Assembly (NCBI RefSeq): GCF_013359815.1 | Contig: NZ_JABMCF010000029.1 | Span: 1 to 64,000 of the forward strand | Origin: Curtobacterium flaccumfaciens | Lineage (GTDB): Bacteria > Actinomycetota > Actinomycetes > Actinomycetales > Microbacteriaceae | Length of the DNA stretch: 64,000 bases | Reading direction: 5' to 3' | Shown here: positions 34,635-42,897 of the stretch, one piece after another | How the letters are laid out: every line of letters begins with the position of its first letter | Position numbering within the stretch: the stretch's first letter is position 1 | Position numbers and translations under genes: made by a program | The notes under the pieces: model-generated | Told to the model about the DNA's origin: nothing | The model's database searches: none | Seen by the model: only the letters and a program-made list of their open reading frames with translations

Positions 34635-34806
34635 GCGGAGACGCGCCGGGGCGCTCCGTGCTGCACCGACCGCGCCACCCGCGCCCTCCGGATAACGTTT
34701 TCGTCACGGCGCGCGGTCCTTGCGTTCAACTCTTGCAGCCAAGAACGCTCGCTGTCACACTCAGGGCACCGCCGATGGGGGCGGTCCACTGTTGGAGGAC
34801 GTTTCA
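34635..34806 (+). promoter_or_regulatory. Control region of the sugar importer
   Basis: GGATAACGTTTTCGTC (near 34691-34706) is an AT-rich island with an AACGTT palindrome, a plausible regulator site. TTGCGT (34721-34726) could be the -35 box. GGAG lies 10 nt before the ATG. Exact promoter positions are uncertain. Confidence 0.45.
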
Positions 34807-35922
34807 ATGAAGAAATCCACCACACGAGCGATGCTGGGCGTCAGCGCCCTGCTGCTCGCGATCACCACCCTGGCGGGCTGTTCCAACGGCGCGGACGCCG
34901 GGACCGGTTCCGGCGGAGGCGGCGGCGACGCGTCGAAGGCCAAGATCGGCCTGCTCCTGCCCGACTCCGTCACCGCCCGCTACGCCAGCGCCGACCGCCC
35001 GCTCTTCACCGCCGAGGTGAAGAAGCAGTGCAGCGGCTGCTCGGTCATCTACGCGAACGCCGACGGCGACGCGTCGAAGCAGCTGCAGCAGGCCCAGTCG
35101 ATGCTCACGCAGGGCGTCAAGGTCCTGGTCCTCGACCCGTTCGACGGCGAGGCCGCAGCGTCCATCGTCCAGCAGGCGAAGGCCAAGAAGGTGCCGGTGA
35201 TCTCCTACGACCGGCTCATCAACAGCCCCGACCTGAGCTACTACATCTCGTTCGACAACGAGAAGGTCGGTGAGCTGCAGGGCCAGGCACTCGTCGACGC
35301 CCTCAAGGCGAAGAAGGTCCCGGAGGGCTCGGGCATCATCATGGTGAACGGCTCCCCCACCGACAACAACGCCTCGCAGTTCAAGAAGGGCGCCCACTCG
35401 GTCATCGACGACAGCGGCTACGAGGTGCTCGCCGAGTACGACACCCCCGGATGGGACCCCGCCAAGGCGCAGGACTGGGCAGCCGGCCAGATCAGCAAGC
35501 TCGGCAAGGACAAGATCACCGGCGTCTACGCGGCGAACGACGACACCGGCGGCGGCGTCATCGCGGCCCTGAAGTCGGCCGGCGTCACCGAGCTCCCGCC
35601 CGTCACCGGGCAGGACGCCTCGCTCGCGGGCATCCAGCGGATCCTCGCCGGTGAGCAGTACATGACGGTCTACAAGGCCTTCAAGCCCGAGGCGTCGAAG
35701 GCTGCCGATCTGGCGATCCAGTTCGCGAAGGGTGAGACCCCGAAGGGCGACACCACCGTCGACACCGCCGGCGGCGCCAGCGTCCAGTCGACGCTGCTCG
35801 ACCCGGTCGCCGTCACCACGGACAACGTCCAGTCGACGGTGGTCAAGGACGGCCTGTACGAGGTGTCGAAGATCTGCACCGCGCAGTACAAGGCAGCCTG
35901 CGACAGCGCCGGCATCAAGTAG
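34807..35922 (+). CDS. Sugar ABC transporter substrate-binding lipoprotein (xylose/ribose type)
   Basis: A 371-aa periplasmic-binding-protein-like lipoprotein with lipobox LAGC after a short signal, then a Gly-rich linker. The fold 4 pattern is clear (AKIGLLLPDSVTARYASADR, VKVLVLDPFDGEAAAS, KKVPVISYDRLI). It resembles XylF-type binding proteins; D-xylose or a similar pentose is likely but unproven. It opens a binding protein/ATPase/permease operon, and a strong hairpin after its stop probably makes it the most abundant product. Confidence 0.9.
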   Translation: MKKSTTRAMLGVSALLLAITTLAGCSNGADAGTGSGGGGGDASKAKIGLLLPDSVTARYASADRPLFTAEVKKQCSGCSVIYANADGDASKQLQQAQSMLTQGVKVLVLDPFDGEAAASIVQQAKAKKVPVISYDRLINSPDLSYYISFDNEKVGELQGQALVDALKAKKVPEGSGIIMVNGSPTDNNASQFKKGAHSVIDDSGYEVLAEYDTPGWDPAKAQDWAAGQISKLGKDKITGVYAANDDTGGGVIAALKSAGVTELPPVTGQDASLAGIQRILAGEQYMTVYKAFKPEASKAADLAIQFAKGETPKGDTTVDTAGGASVQSTLLDPVAVTTDNVQSTVVKDGLYEVSKICTAQYKAACDSAGIK

Positions 35923-35936
35923 GTCCGACACCCTCT

Positions 35937-35968
35937 GCCCGCCCGGTCCGACTGCGGACCGGGCGGGC
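35937..35968 (+). terminator. Intra-operon hairpin after the binding-protein gene
   Basis: A perfect 14-bp stem (GCCCGCCCGGTCCG with CGGACCGGGCGGGC) and a 4-nt ACTG loop lie 14 nt past the stop. There is no U-tract. It is likely a partial terminator or RNA-stabilising hairpin that sets binding protein above ATPase and permease. Confidence 0.75.
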
Positions 35969-35991
35969 CTCACCGATCGAGGACGACACCC

Positions 35992-36816
35992 GTGAGCACG
36001 ACACCCGTGAGCAACGCGTCACCAGCAGCACACCCCTCCGCCGACCCGGTGATGTCCCTGCGCGGGATCACCAAGCGGTTCGGCGCCGTCCAGGCCCTCA
36101 GCGACATCGACTTCGACGTCTACCCGGGCGAGGTGGTCGCCATCGTCGGCGACAACGGCGCCGGCAAGTCGACGTTCGTGAAGATCCTCGCCGGGGTCTA
36201 CACGCCGGACGGTGGCACGATCACCTTCGGCGGCGACGAGGTCAGCGTCCCGAACCCCGCGGCGGCCCAGACCCTCGGCATCGCCACGGTGTTCCAGGAC
36301 CTCGCCCTCGCCGACAACCTCGACGTGGTCTCGAACCTGTTCCTCGGGCGCGAGATCGCCCACCCGTTCCTGGACGAGGAGGAGATGGAGCGCCGCTCGT
36401 GGGAGCTCCTGCAGCAGCTCGCCGCCCGGATCCCGTCGGTGCGGATCCCGATCGCGTCGCTGTCCGGTGGGCAGCGGCAGACCGTGGCGATCGCGCGCTC
36501 GCTGATCGGTGACCCGCAGGTGGTCGTCCTCGACGAGCCCACCGCCGCACTCGGTGTCGCACAGACCGCCGAGGTCCTCAACCTCGTCGAACGCCTGCGC
36601 GAGCGCGGCCTCGGCGTCGTCCTCATCAGCCACAACCTCGCGGACGTGCAAGCCGTCGCCGACCGGGTCGCGGTCCTGCGACTCGGGCGCAACAACGGCA
36701 CGTTCCGCATCGACGACGTCTCCTACGAGGAGATCATCGCGGCCATCACCGGCGCCACCGACAACGCCGTCACCCGTCGCGCCGCCGCCCGCACCGAGCA
36801 GGAGACCAGCGCATGA
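35992..36816 (+). CDS. Sugar ABC transporter ATP-binding protein (XylG/RbsA-half type)
   Basis: A 274-aa ATPase with Walker A GDNGAGKST, signature LSGGQRQ and Walker B VVVLDEPTAAL. It has a single nucleotide-binding domain, whereas XylG and RbsA have two, so the active form must be a dimer. Two GTG codons (35992 and 36007) lie in a short direct repeat (ACACCCGTGAGCA); either could start translation. It overlaps the permease gene by ATGA. Confidence 0.92.
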   Translation: MSTTPVSNASPAAHPSADPVMSLRGITKRFGAVQALSDIDFDVYPGEVVAIVGDNGAGKSTFVKILAGVYTPDGGTITFGGDEVSVPNPAAAQTLGIATVFQDLALADNLDVVSNLFLGREIAHPFLDEEEMERRSWELLQQLAARIPSVRIPIASLSGGQRQTVAIARSLIGDPQVVVLDEPTAALGVAQTAEVLNLVERLRERGLGVVLISHNLADVQAVADRVAVLRLGRNNGTFRIDDVSYEEIIAAITGATDNAVTRRAAARTEQETSA

Positions 36817-38081
36817 GCAAGACCGACGAGACCCTCACCGCAGCGACCCCGACTCCCTCGGCCGCGGACCTGCAGGACGAGCGGCTCCTGCGCGACCAGG
36901 GGATCGGCGGCGCGGCGAAGGCGTTCGTCCGACGGGTCCGCGGCGGTGACATCGGCTCGCTGCCGGTGGTCGTCGGGCTCATCGTCATCTGGGCGGTGTT
37001 CCAGGCGCTCTCCCCCGACTTCCTGTCCCCGGGCAACCTGGTCAACCTCGCCCTGCAGTGCGCCGCGGTCGGCACGATCGCGATCGGCATCGTCCTCGTG
37101 CTGCTGCTCGGCGAGATCGACCTGTCCGTCGGCAGCGTCAGCGGGCTCTCCGCCGCGATCCTCGGCCAGGGCCTCACGACGCTCGGCTGGCCCCTGTGGC
37201 TCGTGCTCACCGTCGCCCTGGCCGTCGGCGCCGCCGCCGGTCTGCTCTACGGCCTGCTGTTCACCCGCTTCGGGGTGCCGAGCTTCGTCATCACGCTCGC
37301 CGGTCTGCTCGGGTTCCTCGGGTTGCAGCTGCTCATCCTCGGCCCGAACGGCTCGATCAACCTGCCGTACGACTCCCCGATCGTGCAGTTCGCCTCGGCC
37401 TCGTACCTGCCGCCGTGGCTCGCCTACCTGCTCGCCGTCCTGGCCGCCGGAGGACTCTTCTTCACCGAGATCCGACGCGCTGCCCGCCGCCGCCGTGCCG
37501 GGCTGTCGACCGGGGCGATGTCGCTGACCATCGTGAAGGCCGTCGCCCTGTTCCTCGGCCTCGCGCTGATGGTCTGGTACCTGTCGCGCGACTTCGGCAC
37601 CGGCACCTCGTTCGTGTTCTTCATCGTGCTGGTCGTGCTGATGAACTTCGTACTGAAGCGCACCCGCTGGGGCCGTTCGGTCTTCGCGGTCGGCGGCAAC
37701 GTCGAGGCCGCACGGCGCTCCGGCATCCGGGTGAACCGCATCTACATCTCGGTGTTCATGCTGACCTCGCTCTTCGCCACCGTCGGCGGCATCCTCGCCG
37801 CCGCCCGCCTGAACTCGGCGAGCCTGTCGTCCGGCGCCGGGGACACGAACCTCAACGCGATCGCCGCAGCCGTCATCGGCGGGACCAGCCTGTTCGGTGG
37901 CCGTGGCAGCGCCTGGTCGGCACTGCTCGGCATCATCGTGATCCAGTCGATCTCCAACGGGCTCACCCTGCTGAGCCTCGACTCGTCGATCCGCTACATG
38001 ATCACCGGCGCGGTCCTGCTGCTGGCCGTCATCATCGACTCGCTCTCGCGGCGCAGCCGCGCCAGTCACGGCGCGGCCTGA
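36813..38081 (+). CDS. Sugar ABC transporter permease (XylH type)
   Basis: A 422-aa membrane protein with about ten segments. The branched-chain/ribose-type permease signature is visible (LGEIDLSVGSVSGLSAAI, later NLNAIAAAVIGGTSLFGG). The length is typical of XylH rather than shorter RbsC proteins. It completes the importer. No catabolic gene for the sugar is in the window. Confidence 0.92.
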   Translation: MSKTDETLTAATPTPSAADLQDERLLRDQGIGGAAKAFVRRVRGGDIGSLPVVVGLIVIWAVFQALSPDFLSPGNLVNLALQCAAVGTIAIGIVLVLLLGEIDLSVGSVSGLSAAILGQGLTTLGWPLWLVLTVALAVGAAAGLLYGLLFTRFGVPSFVITLAGLLGFLGLQLLILGPNGSINLPYDSPIVQFASASYLPPWLAYLLAVLAAGGLFFTEIRRAARRRRAGLSTGAMSLTIVKAVALFLGLALMVWYLSRDFGTGTSFVFFIVLVVLMNFVLKRTRWGRSVFAVGGNVEAARRSGIRVNRIYISVFMLTSLFATVGGILAAARLNSASLSSGAGDTNLNAIAAAVIGGTSLFGGRGSAWSALLGIIVIQSISNGLTLLSLDSSIRYMITGAVLLLAVIIDSLSRRSRASHGAA

Positions 38082-38106
38082 GCGGGGCCCTGGACTCCGC
38101 CACGTC

Positions 38107-38154
38107 GACGGACGGGAGGCACGGTGCCAGCTGGCAACGGGCCTCCCGTCCGTC
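38107..38154. terminator. Dispersed palindrome between convergent permease and SPFH genes
   Basis: Left arm GACGGACGGGAGGCAC, centre GGTGCCAGCTGGCAAC, right arm GGGCCTCCCGTCCGTC, with two mismatches. It ends 10 nt before the SPFH stop. Confidence 0.82.
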
Positions 38155-38164
38155 TCGGCGAGCG

Positions 38165-39172
38165 CTACTTGCTCTTCGAACCCGAGGTGCCGGGCAGGCT
38201 GAGGATGTTGTCGGTGCCCTGCGGCACGACGATCAAGGAGCCGTTGTCGCCGGCGCTCTTGAGCGCCTCGATCTCGCGCTGCTTGAGCGCGGCGTCGGAC
38301 AGCGGGTGCTCGTTGAGGACCTCGTTGGCGTCGGCCTGACCCTGCGCCTCGGCGACCTGCTGCTGCGCCTGCACCTTCTTGGCATCCAGGAGCGCGCGCT
38401 CCTTCGTGACCTGGATCTGCGCCTGCTGCGCCGTGGCGTAGGCGTCGATGACCGACTTCGGCGGGGTGATCTCCTGCAGCGCGAAGTTGTCGACGTGCAC
38501 GCCCGAGCCCTTCCACCGCGTCTCGAGCGCCTGGATCATCGCCTTCTCGACGGTGCCGCGCTTGGTGATGAGCTCGATGGTGGTGAAGTCGTTCGGCACC
38601 TGGCGGACGACGCTGCGCACCGAGTTGCCGATGAACTGCGTCTTGAAGTTCTCCTCGGTCTTGTACGACCGGTAGATGTCGGTGACCGACTTCGCGTCGA
38701 TGCTGTACTGCAGGTTCAGGCTGACGTTCGACGAGACGCCGTCCTGGTCCTGCACCGTGACGTACGGGCCTGAGCGGACGTTGCCGTTGTTGTCCGAGTC
38801 GGAGCCGTTGACCGCGTTGATGTAGGTGACGGTCTGGTTCCGGATGTTGAACGTGTGGAGCGTGGCCCACGGCGCCTTGAAGTGGAACCCGGAGTCCGTG
38901 GTCTGCCCGACGATGTTGCCGGAGATGTCCACCTGGACCTTCGACTCGCCCGTGTCCTGCGCGTACAGGGTGCTGCCGAGCGTGAGCCCGACGAACAGGA
39001 CGCCGGCGGCTGCTGCAGTCCACGTCGCGATGAGGTTCGGGCGGCGGGTCGGGACGGCGGGACGTGCCTCGCGGCCGGGTGTGGCCGGTCGGGCGGGGGT
39101 GGAGTAGGTGCGTGTTCGGAAGAAGAGCGCGACGAGCGCGATGACGAGGAAGACGATGGCGGCGACGAACAT
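38165..39172 (-). CDS. SPFH/prohibitin-family membrane protein
   Basis: A 335-aa protein with two N-terminal hydrophobic segments (about 1-17 and 47-66). A band-7 domain follows (VQVDISGNIVGQTTDSGFHF, then TVQDQDGVSSNVSLNLQYSI), then a coiled region rich in Gln/Ala/Lys (about 255-300). SPFH proteins form membrane-associated rings or scaffolds in functional microdomains. GGAG lies 8 nt before the ATG at 39172. No partner protease or NfeD-like gene is adjacent. Confidence 0.9.
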   Translation of the reverse strand: MFVAAIVFLVIALVALFFRTRTYSTPARPATPGREARPAVPTRRPNLIATWTAAAAGVLFVGLTLGSTLYAQDTGESKVQVDISGNIVGQTTDSGFHFKAPWATLHTFNIRNQTVTYINAVNGSDSDNNGNVRSGPYVTVQDQDGVSSNVSLNLQYSIDAKSVTDIYRSYKTEENFKTQFIGNSVRSVVRQVPNDFTTIELITKRGTVEKAMIQALETRWKGSGVHVDNFALQEITPPKSVIDAYATAQQAQIQVTKERALLDAKKVQAQQQVAEAQGQADANEVLNEHPLSDAALKQREIEALKSAGDNGSLIVVPQGTDNILSLPGTSGSKSK

Positions 39173-39302
39173 GACGATCACTCCTGGATGCTTGTCCGTT
39201 GAGTCTGCCGTACCCGGAGGGGTGCGGGTGACGCGGGTGCGCGTGGTGGCGGGCGGTGCGCGCCGTCCGTGTCGCCCCGGTCGCTTGGCGCCGGTTCCGT
39301 CT

Positions 39303-39365
39303 GGTGCGAGGTTGCACACGTGGTGCGACCTCGGATGCCTCGCACCACGTGTGCAACCTCGCACC
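39303..39365 (-). terminator. Perfect 26-bp inverted repeat after the hydrolase gene
   Basis: Arms 39303-39328 and 39340-39365 pair without mismatch around an 11-nt loop. The arms contain GAGGTTGCACACGTGGTGCG. It lies 26 nt beyond the stop of the leftward hydrolase gene. It is unrelated in sequence to the dispersed palindrome. Confidence 0.8.
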
Positions 39366-39390
39366 GAGCGGCGGCGAACAGCCCCTTCGG

Positions 39391-40224
39391 TCAGCTCGGT
39401 GGACGGATGCGGTCCTGGTCGAGGGCACCACGGATCGCCTCGAGTGCCACCACTCCGAGCGCAGCGTCGGCGACCGCGGTACCGCCGCGCACCATCGCGG
39501 TCCCTCCGGCCACGACCGGCTCGGTGGGCAGGACCGCCCGGTGCCCTGCGTCCCGATCGATGACCAGGGTCGTCGCGCACCCAGCCGCGGTCCGCCGAGC
39601 TGCGATGCGTCGAGCGCTCTGGGCGCTCGGCCAGACCTGGTCGTCCTCACCGGCGATCAGGACGACCTGCTGTATCCGCTCGACGGGTATCTCCGCTGCC
39701 CGAACCCGGTCCGGGGCAGCTTCGTACGAGTGTTCGTAGAGCGATCGGAAGCGGGGTGGTTCTTCCCGCCGCCAGGTGTTCCACGCCAGCGGCACGTGCG
39801 GCAGTGGCGATCCGTCGAGGGTCCAGTGTGATCGTTCGGCGCCGGCGCCGTCCGGCCAGGGCCACACCACGTCGGTGGGTGCGAACGCGATGACGCCCGC
39901 GACCGAGGGGCGGTGCGCGCCGAGGACCAGCGCGGCCTCCGCGCCGAGGGAGGTCCCGACGAGCCAGACACGGTCGCAGCTCCGCTCGAGTTCGTCGATG
40001 CGGGCGAGGAAGAGCTCGAGCGGGACGGACCACGGTCCCGGTTGCTGGCCGGCTCCCCCGAACCACCCGATTGATTCAGCGACGTGCCCGAGTCCCGCGA
40101 AGACCCGCGCGCGGTCCTCATCGACCCGACCGCTCGACCCCGCGAGCACCAGGACGCCGGTCCCAGATCCGACAGGCGGGACGAACCGAACGCCTTCGGG
40201 GTCCTTCAGACCGATTCGCTGCAC
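39391..40224 (-). CDS. Alpha/beta hydrolase with acyl-CoA thioester hydrolase (BAAT-type) C-terminus
   Basis: A 277-aa protein with nucleophile elbow LVGTSLGAEAAL, an acid region LIAGEDDQVWPS and a catalytic histidine in RDAGHRAVLP. This arrangement fits the BAAT C-terminal family, which hydrolyses or transfers acyl groups from CoA. The GTG at 40224 is the best start; longer readings are Arg/Pro-rich. It lies 22 nt after the small SdpI-like gene. Confidence 0.8.
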   Translation of the reverse strand: MQRIGLKDPEGVRFVPPVGSGTGVLVLAGSSGRVDEDRARVFAGLGHVAESIGWFGGAGQQPGPWSVPLELFLARIDELERSCDRVWLVGTSLGAEAALVLGAHRPSVAGVIAFAPTDVVWPWPDGAGAERSHWTLDGSPLPHVPLAWNTWRREEPPRFRSLYEHSYEAAPDRVRAAEIPVERIQQVVLIAGEDDQVWPSAQSARRIAARRTAAGCATTLVIDRDAGHRAVLPTEPVVAGGTAMVRGGTAVADAALGVVALEAIRGALDQDRIRPPS

Positions 40225-40246
40225 GGGACCAGCATGGCCGCTCCGA

Positions 40247-40543
40247 TCAACCGTCGCGCGGAACGCTGATCGCAGCGCGGGATGCCGAAACCGCACCGAC
40301 GACGAGCGCCGCCAGCGTGGTCGCCAAGGACAGCCCGAGCAGCACCACGGAGAGCGCCGGGATGAGCTGGGCCGGAACGGACACGATCGCCACGATCGCG
40401 GCACCGATGAGCAACGGCCGCATGACCCGGCGGGCGGCGAGGTGCCCAGCGCGCCAGGCCGCGTCGCTCTGCATGAGTGGCGACTGTCCATCTCGGCCTC
40501 CCCGCACCACGCTGACGGACGCGAGGACAACAACCAGCACCAT
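40247..40543 (-). CDS. Small SdpI-like membrane protein
   Basis: A 98-aa protein. SPLMQSDAAWRAGHLAARRV matches the conserved loop of SdpI/YhfL-type proteins, followed by two hydrophobic segments (LLIGAAIVAIVSVPAQLI and a second). SdpI gives immunity to the SdpC toxin in Bacillus, but most homologues have no known role. ATG 40543 is chosen; the frame upstream has no membrane or coding character. Confidence 0.65.
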   Translation of the reverse strand: MVLVVVLASVSVVRGGRDGQSPLMQSDAAWRAGHLAARRVMRPLLIGAAIVAIVSVPAQLIPALSVVLLGLSLATTLAALVVGAVSASRAAISVPRDG

Positions 40544-40624
40544 CGGGTCGACGACACGTATGCCCGAACCGGTCTCAGGAGCGCATGATGACGTGTGCGA
40601 ATCCTGACAATCAGTGCGACGACG

Positions 40625-40864
40625 ATGCGTGTCTCCGCACAGCAAGAAGCTGTGTGGCCGCAGCTGGCTGATGCGGCGCTCCGCGATGCGCGCGCGGGTC
40701 GGACGCCCGCACCGATGGTCTGGTTCAGGACCGACCTCGGAGTGTCCGGCGTGACCCCGATCTCCCCTGCCGACCCGGTCCGCTTCGACGAGGTCGACAA
40801 GGAACCGGAACGGTTCCTCGGCACGGTGATCGCGCTCGGGCCGGGAGCGCAGCCGAGCGACTGA
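40625..40864 (+). CDS. Possible small protein, unknown function
   Basis: 79 aa from ATG 40625, reading VSAQQEAVWPQLADAALRDA and later TPISPADPVRFDEVDKEPER. Composition is ordinary for a soluble protein. No ribosome site or -10 box is clear and I recognise no family. It fills the gap between two leftward genes and ends 6 nt before the stop of the next one. Confidence 0.4.
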   Translation: MRVSAQQEAVWPQLADAALRDARAGRTPAPMVWFRTDLGVSGVTPISPADPVRFDEVDKEPERFLGTVIALGPGAQPSD

Positions 40865-40870
40865 CCGGGC

Positions 40871-41470
40871 TCAGGAGACGGGCGCGCCTGCCCGATCGAG
40901 CTCGGCCAGGACTCGGCGGCTTCGACGCACGCCGATCACCGTCGCGACCGTGACGAACACCACGACGACGGCGATGAACACCAGGAACGCCCAATCCGAA
41001 CCGAACGTCGGGGCTGTGGCGCCTCCGAGTCCCAACAGGCTCAGCCCGGTGCCGATCAGGGTCGGCGCCGAGGTTCGGATGGACCGCCGCTGCCACGCGA
41101 GCATCGCCCGCACGAGCGGCACGGTCTCGGGCGGCACCGGTGCTCGTCCGCTGACCTGTCGGGTCACGGACTTGCGGTCCGCCGGGGTGAGCGCGCCGAG
41201 CGGCTGTTGCGGCGTCTCGACGAGGTACGGCAGCAGCCTGCGGTGGCGTCGAGCACGGACCCATGCGGTCACGTTCACGACCGCTCCGGCCAGGGCGAAC
41301 AGGAACCAGATCACCGAGTCGGTGCGGAGCACGGAGGGAACACTGATGAACGCCCACAGGATCGACATGCAGGCGAACCCCGCCTGCTGCGACATGACGA
41401 CCACCGTCGGCCCGTGCTCGACCAGGTACTCGGCACGACGCGTCGCGTCGGTGAGGTCGCTCGGGTTCAC
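40871..41470 (-). CDS. Membrane protein with two hydrophobic pairs, unknown function
   Basis: 199 aa with membrane segments at about 28-65 (two) and 140-185 (two), separated by a charged loop (ADRKSVTRQVSGRAPVPPE). It starts at a GTG overlapping the SMP-30 stop (GTGA), so it is translated from the same message. Not recognised. Confidence 0.7.
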   Translation of the reverse strand: MNPSDLTDATRRAEYLVEHGPTVVVMSQQAGFACMSILWAFISVPSVLRTDSVIWFLFALAGAVVNVTAWVRARRHRRLLPYLVETPQQPLGALTPADRKSVTRQVSGRAPVPPETVPLVRAMLAWQRRSIRTSAPTLIGTGLSLLGLGGATAPTFGSDWAFLVFIAVVVVFVTVATVIGVRRSRRVLAELDRAGAPVS

Positions 41471-42333
41471 CACCCCGGCACCTCGACGCGCACCGAACTG
41501 ATCCGACCGGCGCGCGTCGTCGCCGTCACGGCCGGGTCGTAGCTGTCGGCGGTCGCCAGGTAGAGGGTGCGGCCGTCCTCGCCACCGAGCGCACAGTCGA
41601 TCGCGCAGTCCCCGGGTGCGTCGATGCGGTCCGTCACCTCGCCACCCTCGACGACCCGCAGGAACTCCCCCGTGTCGACCGAGCAGACCCAGATCGCGCC
41701 GTCGCGGTCGACGGTGCTGCCGTCCGGGGTCACGCCACCGGGCAGGGCTGCCCACTCGCGCCGCCCGGTCAGCGAACCGTCGTCCTCGATGTCGAACGCG
41801 GTGAGCCGGCCGCCCCACGTCTCGCTGACCACCAGCGCCCGGGTGCCGGGCAGGATGTTGGCGCTGTTCGGGAACACCAGGCCCTCGGCGGCCAGGCGGA
41901 CGGAGCCGTCGGGGTCGATCACGTAGAGCGGGCCGGGGCGCAGTTCCTCGCCCGCGTACAGGTCGTAGCCGAAGGCGCCGATGTAGGTCCGGCCGGTCTG
42001 GGCGTCGACGACCAGGTCGTTCACGAGCGATGACTCGATCGTGGACAGGTCGGCGAACACCGAGGTGCTGCCGTCCGGCTCGACGGCGATGACCGTGCGG
42101 GACTCCATCGAGCTGATGATGAGCCGTCCGTCGGCCAGCCACCCGAGTCCCGACGACTGCCCGTCGACGGTGGCCTCGAGCCGGGGGCCGTCGGTCGAGG
42201 ACGGGTCGACCGAGAACACCTCGCCGGTGTGCATGTCCGAGTACCAGAGCCGTCCGTCGTGCCAGCGGTTGCCCTCCGGGAAGCGGATGCCGGAGATGAC
42301 GATGTCGGTCGCGGAGTCCAGGGTGATGTGCAC
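41467..42333 (-). CDS. SMP-30/gluconolactonase-like protein
   Basis: A 288-aa six-bladed beta-propeller. GIRFPEGNRWHDGRLWYSD carries the metal-binding glutamate and first-blade motif; SLVNDLVVDAQTGRTYIG and GVTPDGSTVDRDGAIWVC provide the metal-site asparagine and aspartate. Such enzymes hydrolyse sugar lactones or related esters. It is first in a two-gene unit with a membrane protein. Confidence 0.9.
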   Translation of the reverse strand: MHITLDSATDIVISGIRFPEGNRWHDGRLWYSDMHTGEVFSVDPSSTDGPRLEATVDGQSSGLGWLADGRLIISSMESRTVIAVEPDGSTSVFADLSTIESSLVNDLVVDAQTGRTYIGAFGYDLYAGEELRPGPLYVIDPDGSVRLAAEGLVFPNSANILPGTRALVVSETWGGRLTAFDIEDDGSLTGRREWAALPGGVTPDGSTVDRDGAIWVCSVDTGEFLRVVEGGEVTDRIDAPGDCAIDCALGGEDGRTLYLATADSYDPAVTATTRAGRISSVRVEVPGW

Positions 42334-42391
42334 GGATCCAGCCTGCCAGCGGGACCGGGAAGCTGCCCGGACGGATGCCGTGACGGCGGCC

Positions 42392-42403
42392 TAGGGTCGT
42401 CCC
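42392..42403 (+). promoter_or_regulatory. Leaderless-type -10 box for the VOC gene
   Basis: TAGGGT (42392-42397), 6 nt, then ATG at 42404. Confidence 0.5.
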
Positions 42404-42796
42404 ATGCCGGGTCGTCACCTCATCCACCACCTGGGCGTCTTCGCCAGCGACTTCGCCGCGAGCGACGCGTTCTACACCGCCGCCCTCGCGCCCCTCGGCA
42501 TCGGAGCGGGCTACCGCACCGACTCCGTCGCGGAGTTCTGGCAGCACGGGGACGACACCCCGAGCGTCTCGCTCGAGACCGCCCGGACCCCCGAGGCGAC
42601 GACGCGCGGACTCCACCTGGCGTTCGAGGCCGGGTCACGGACCGAGGTCGACGCCTTCCACCGCGAAGCCGTCGCCGCCGGCGGGGTGTCGCGGCACGAA
42701 CCGCGCTACTGGCCGGAGTACCACGCGTACACCGCGTTCGTGTCCGACCCGGACGGCAACAACGTCGAAGCGCTGATCAAGGAGACCCGGCCCTGA
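42404..42796 (+). CDS. VOC-superfamily (glyoxalase-like) protein
   Basis: A 130-aa protein with HLIHHLGVFASDFAASDAFY at the start and SDPDGNNVEALIK at the end, the usual VOC metal ligands (first His, last Glu). It would catalyse a metal-dependent reaction on a small molecule or bind an antibiotic. The substrate is unknown. Confidence 0.85.
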   Translation: MPGRHLIHHLGVFASDFAASDAFYTAALAPLGIGAGYRTDSVAEFWQHGDDTPSVSLETARTPEATTRGLHLAFEAGSRTEVDAFHREAVAAGGVSRHEPRYWPEYHAYTAFVSDPDGNNVEALIKETRP

Positions 42797-42818
42797 CCCA
42801 CAGGACCGAGGTCTGCGC

Positions 42819-42897
42819 GACGCACCGGGCACGACGGACCCGGCACGACGCACCGGGCACGACGGACCCGGCACGACGCATCTGGCACGATCGACCC
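42819..42897. repeat. 14-bp tandem repeat directly upstream of the LLM oxidoreductase
   Basis: Alternating 14-nt units GACGCACCGGGCAC and GACGGACCCGGCAC make two 28-nt repeats (42819-42846, 42847-42874), then a diverged unit GACGCATCTGGCAC and a partial one that run straight into the ATG at 42898. No Shine-Dalgarno sequence is visible, so the array occupies the whole leader or promoter position. Confidence 0.8.

Noticed and set aside
36723..39650. 975-codon minus-strand frame across ABC permease and SPFH genes
   Set aside because: It spans real genes on both strands and a palindrome and has Arg/Glu/Asp-rich antisense composition.
42229..42897. Upstream extension of the LLM oxidoreductase
   Set aside because: It crosses the VOC gene and the tandem repeat with Arg-rich residues; the family N-terminus begins at 42898.
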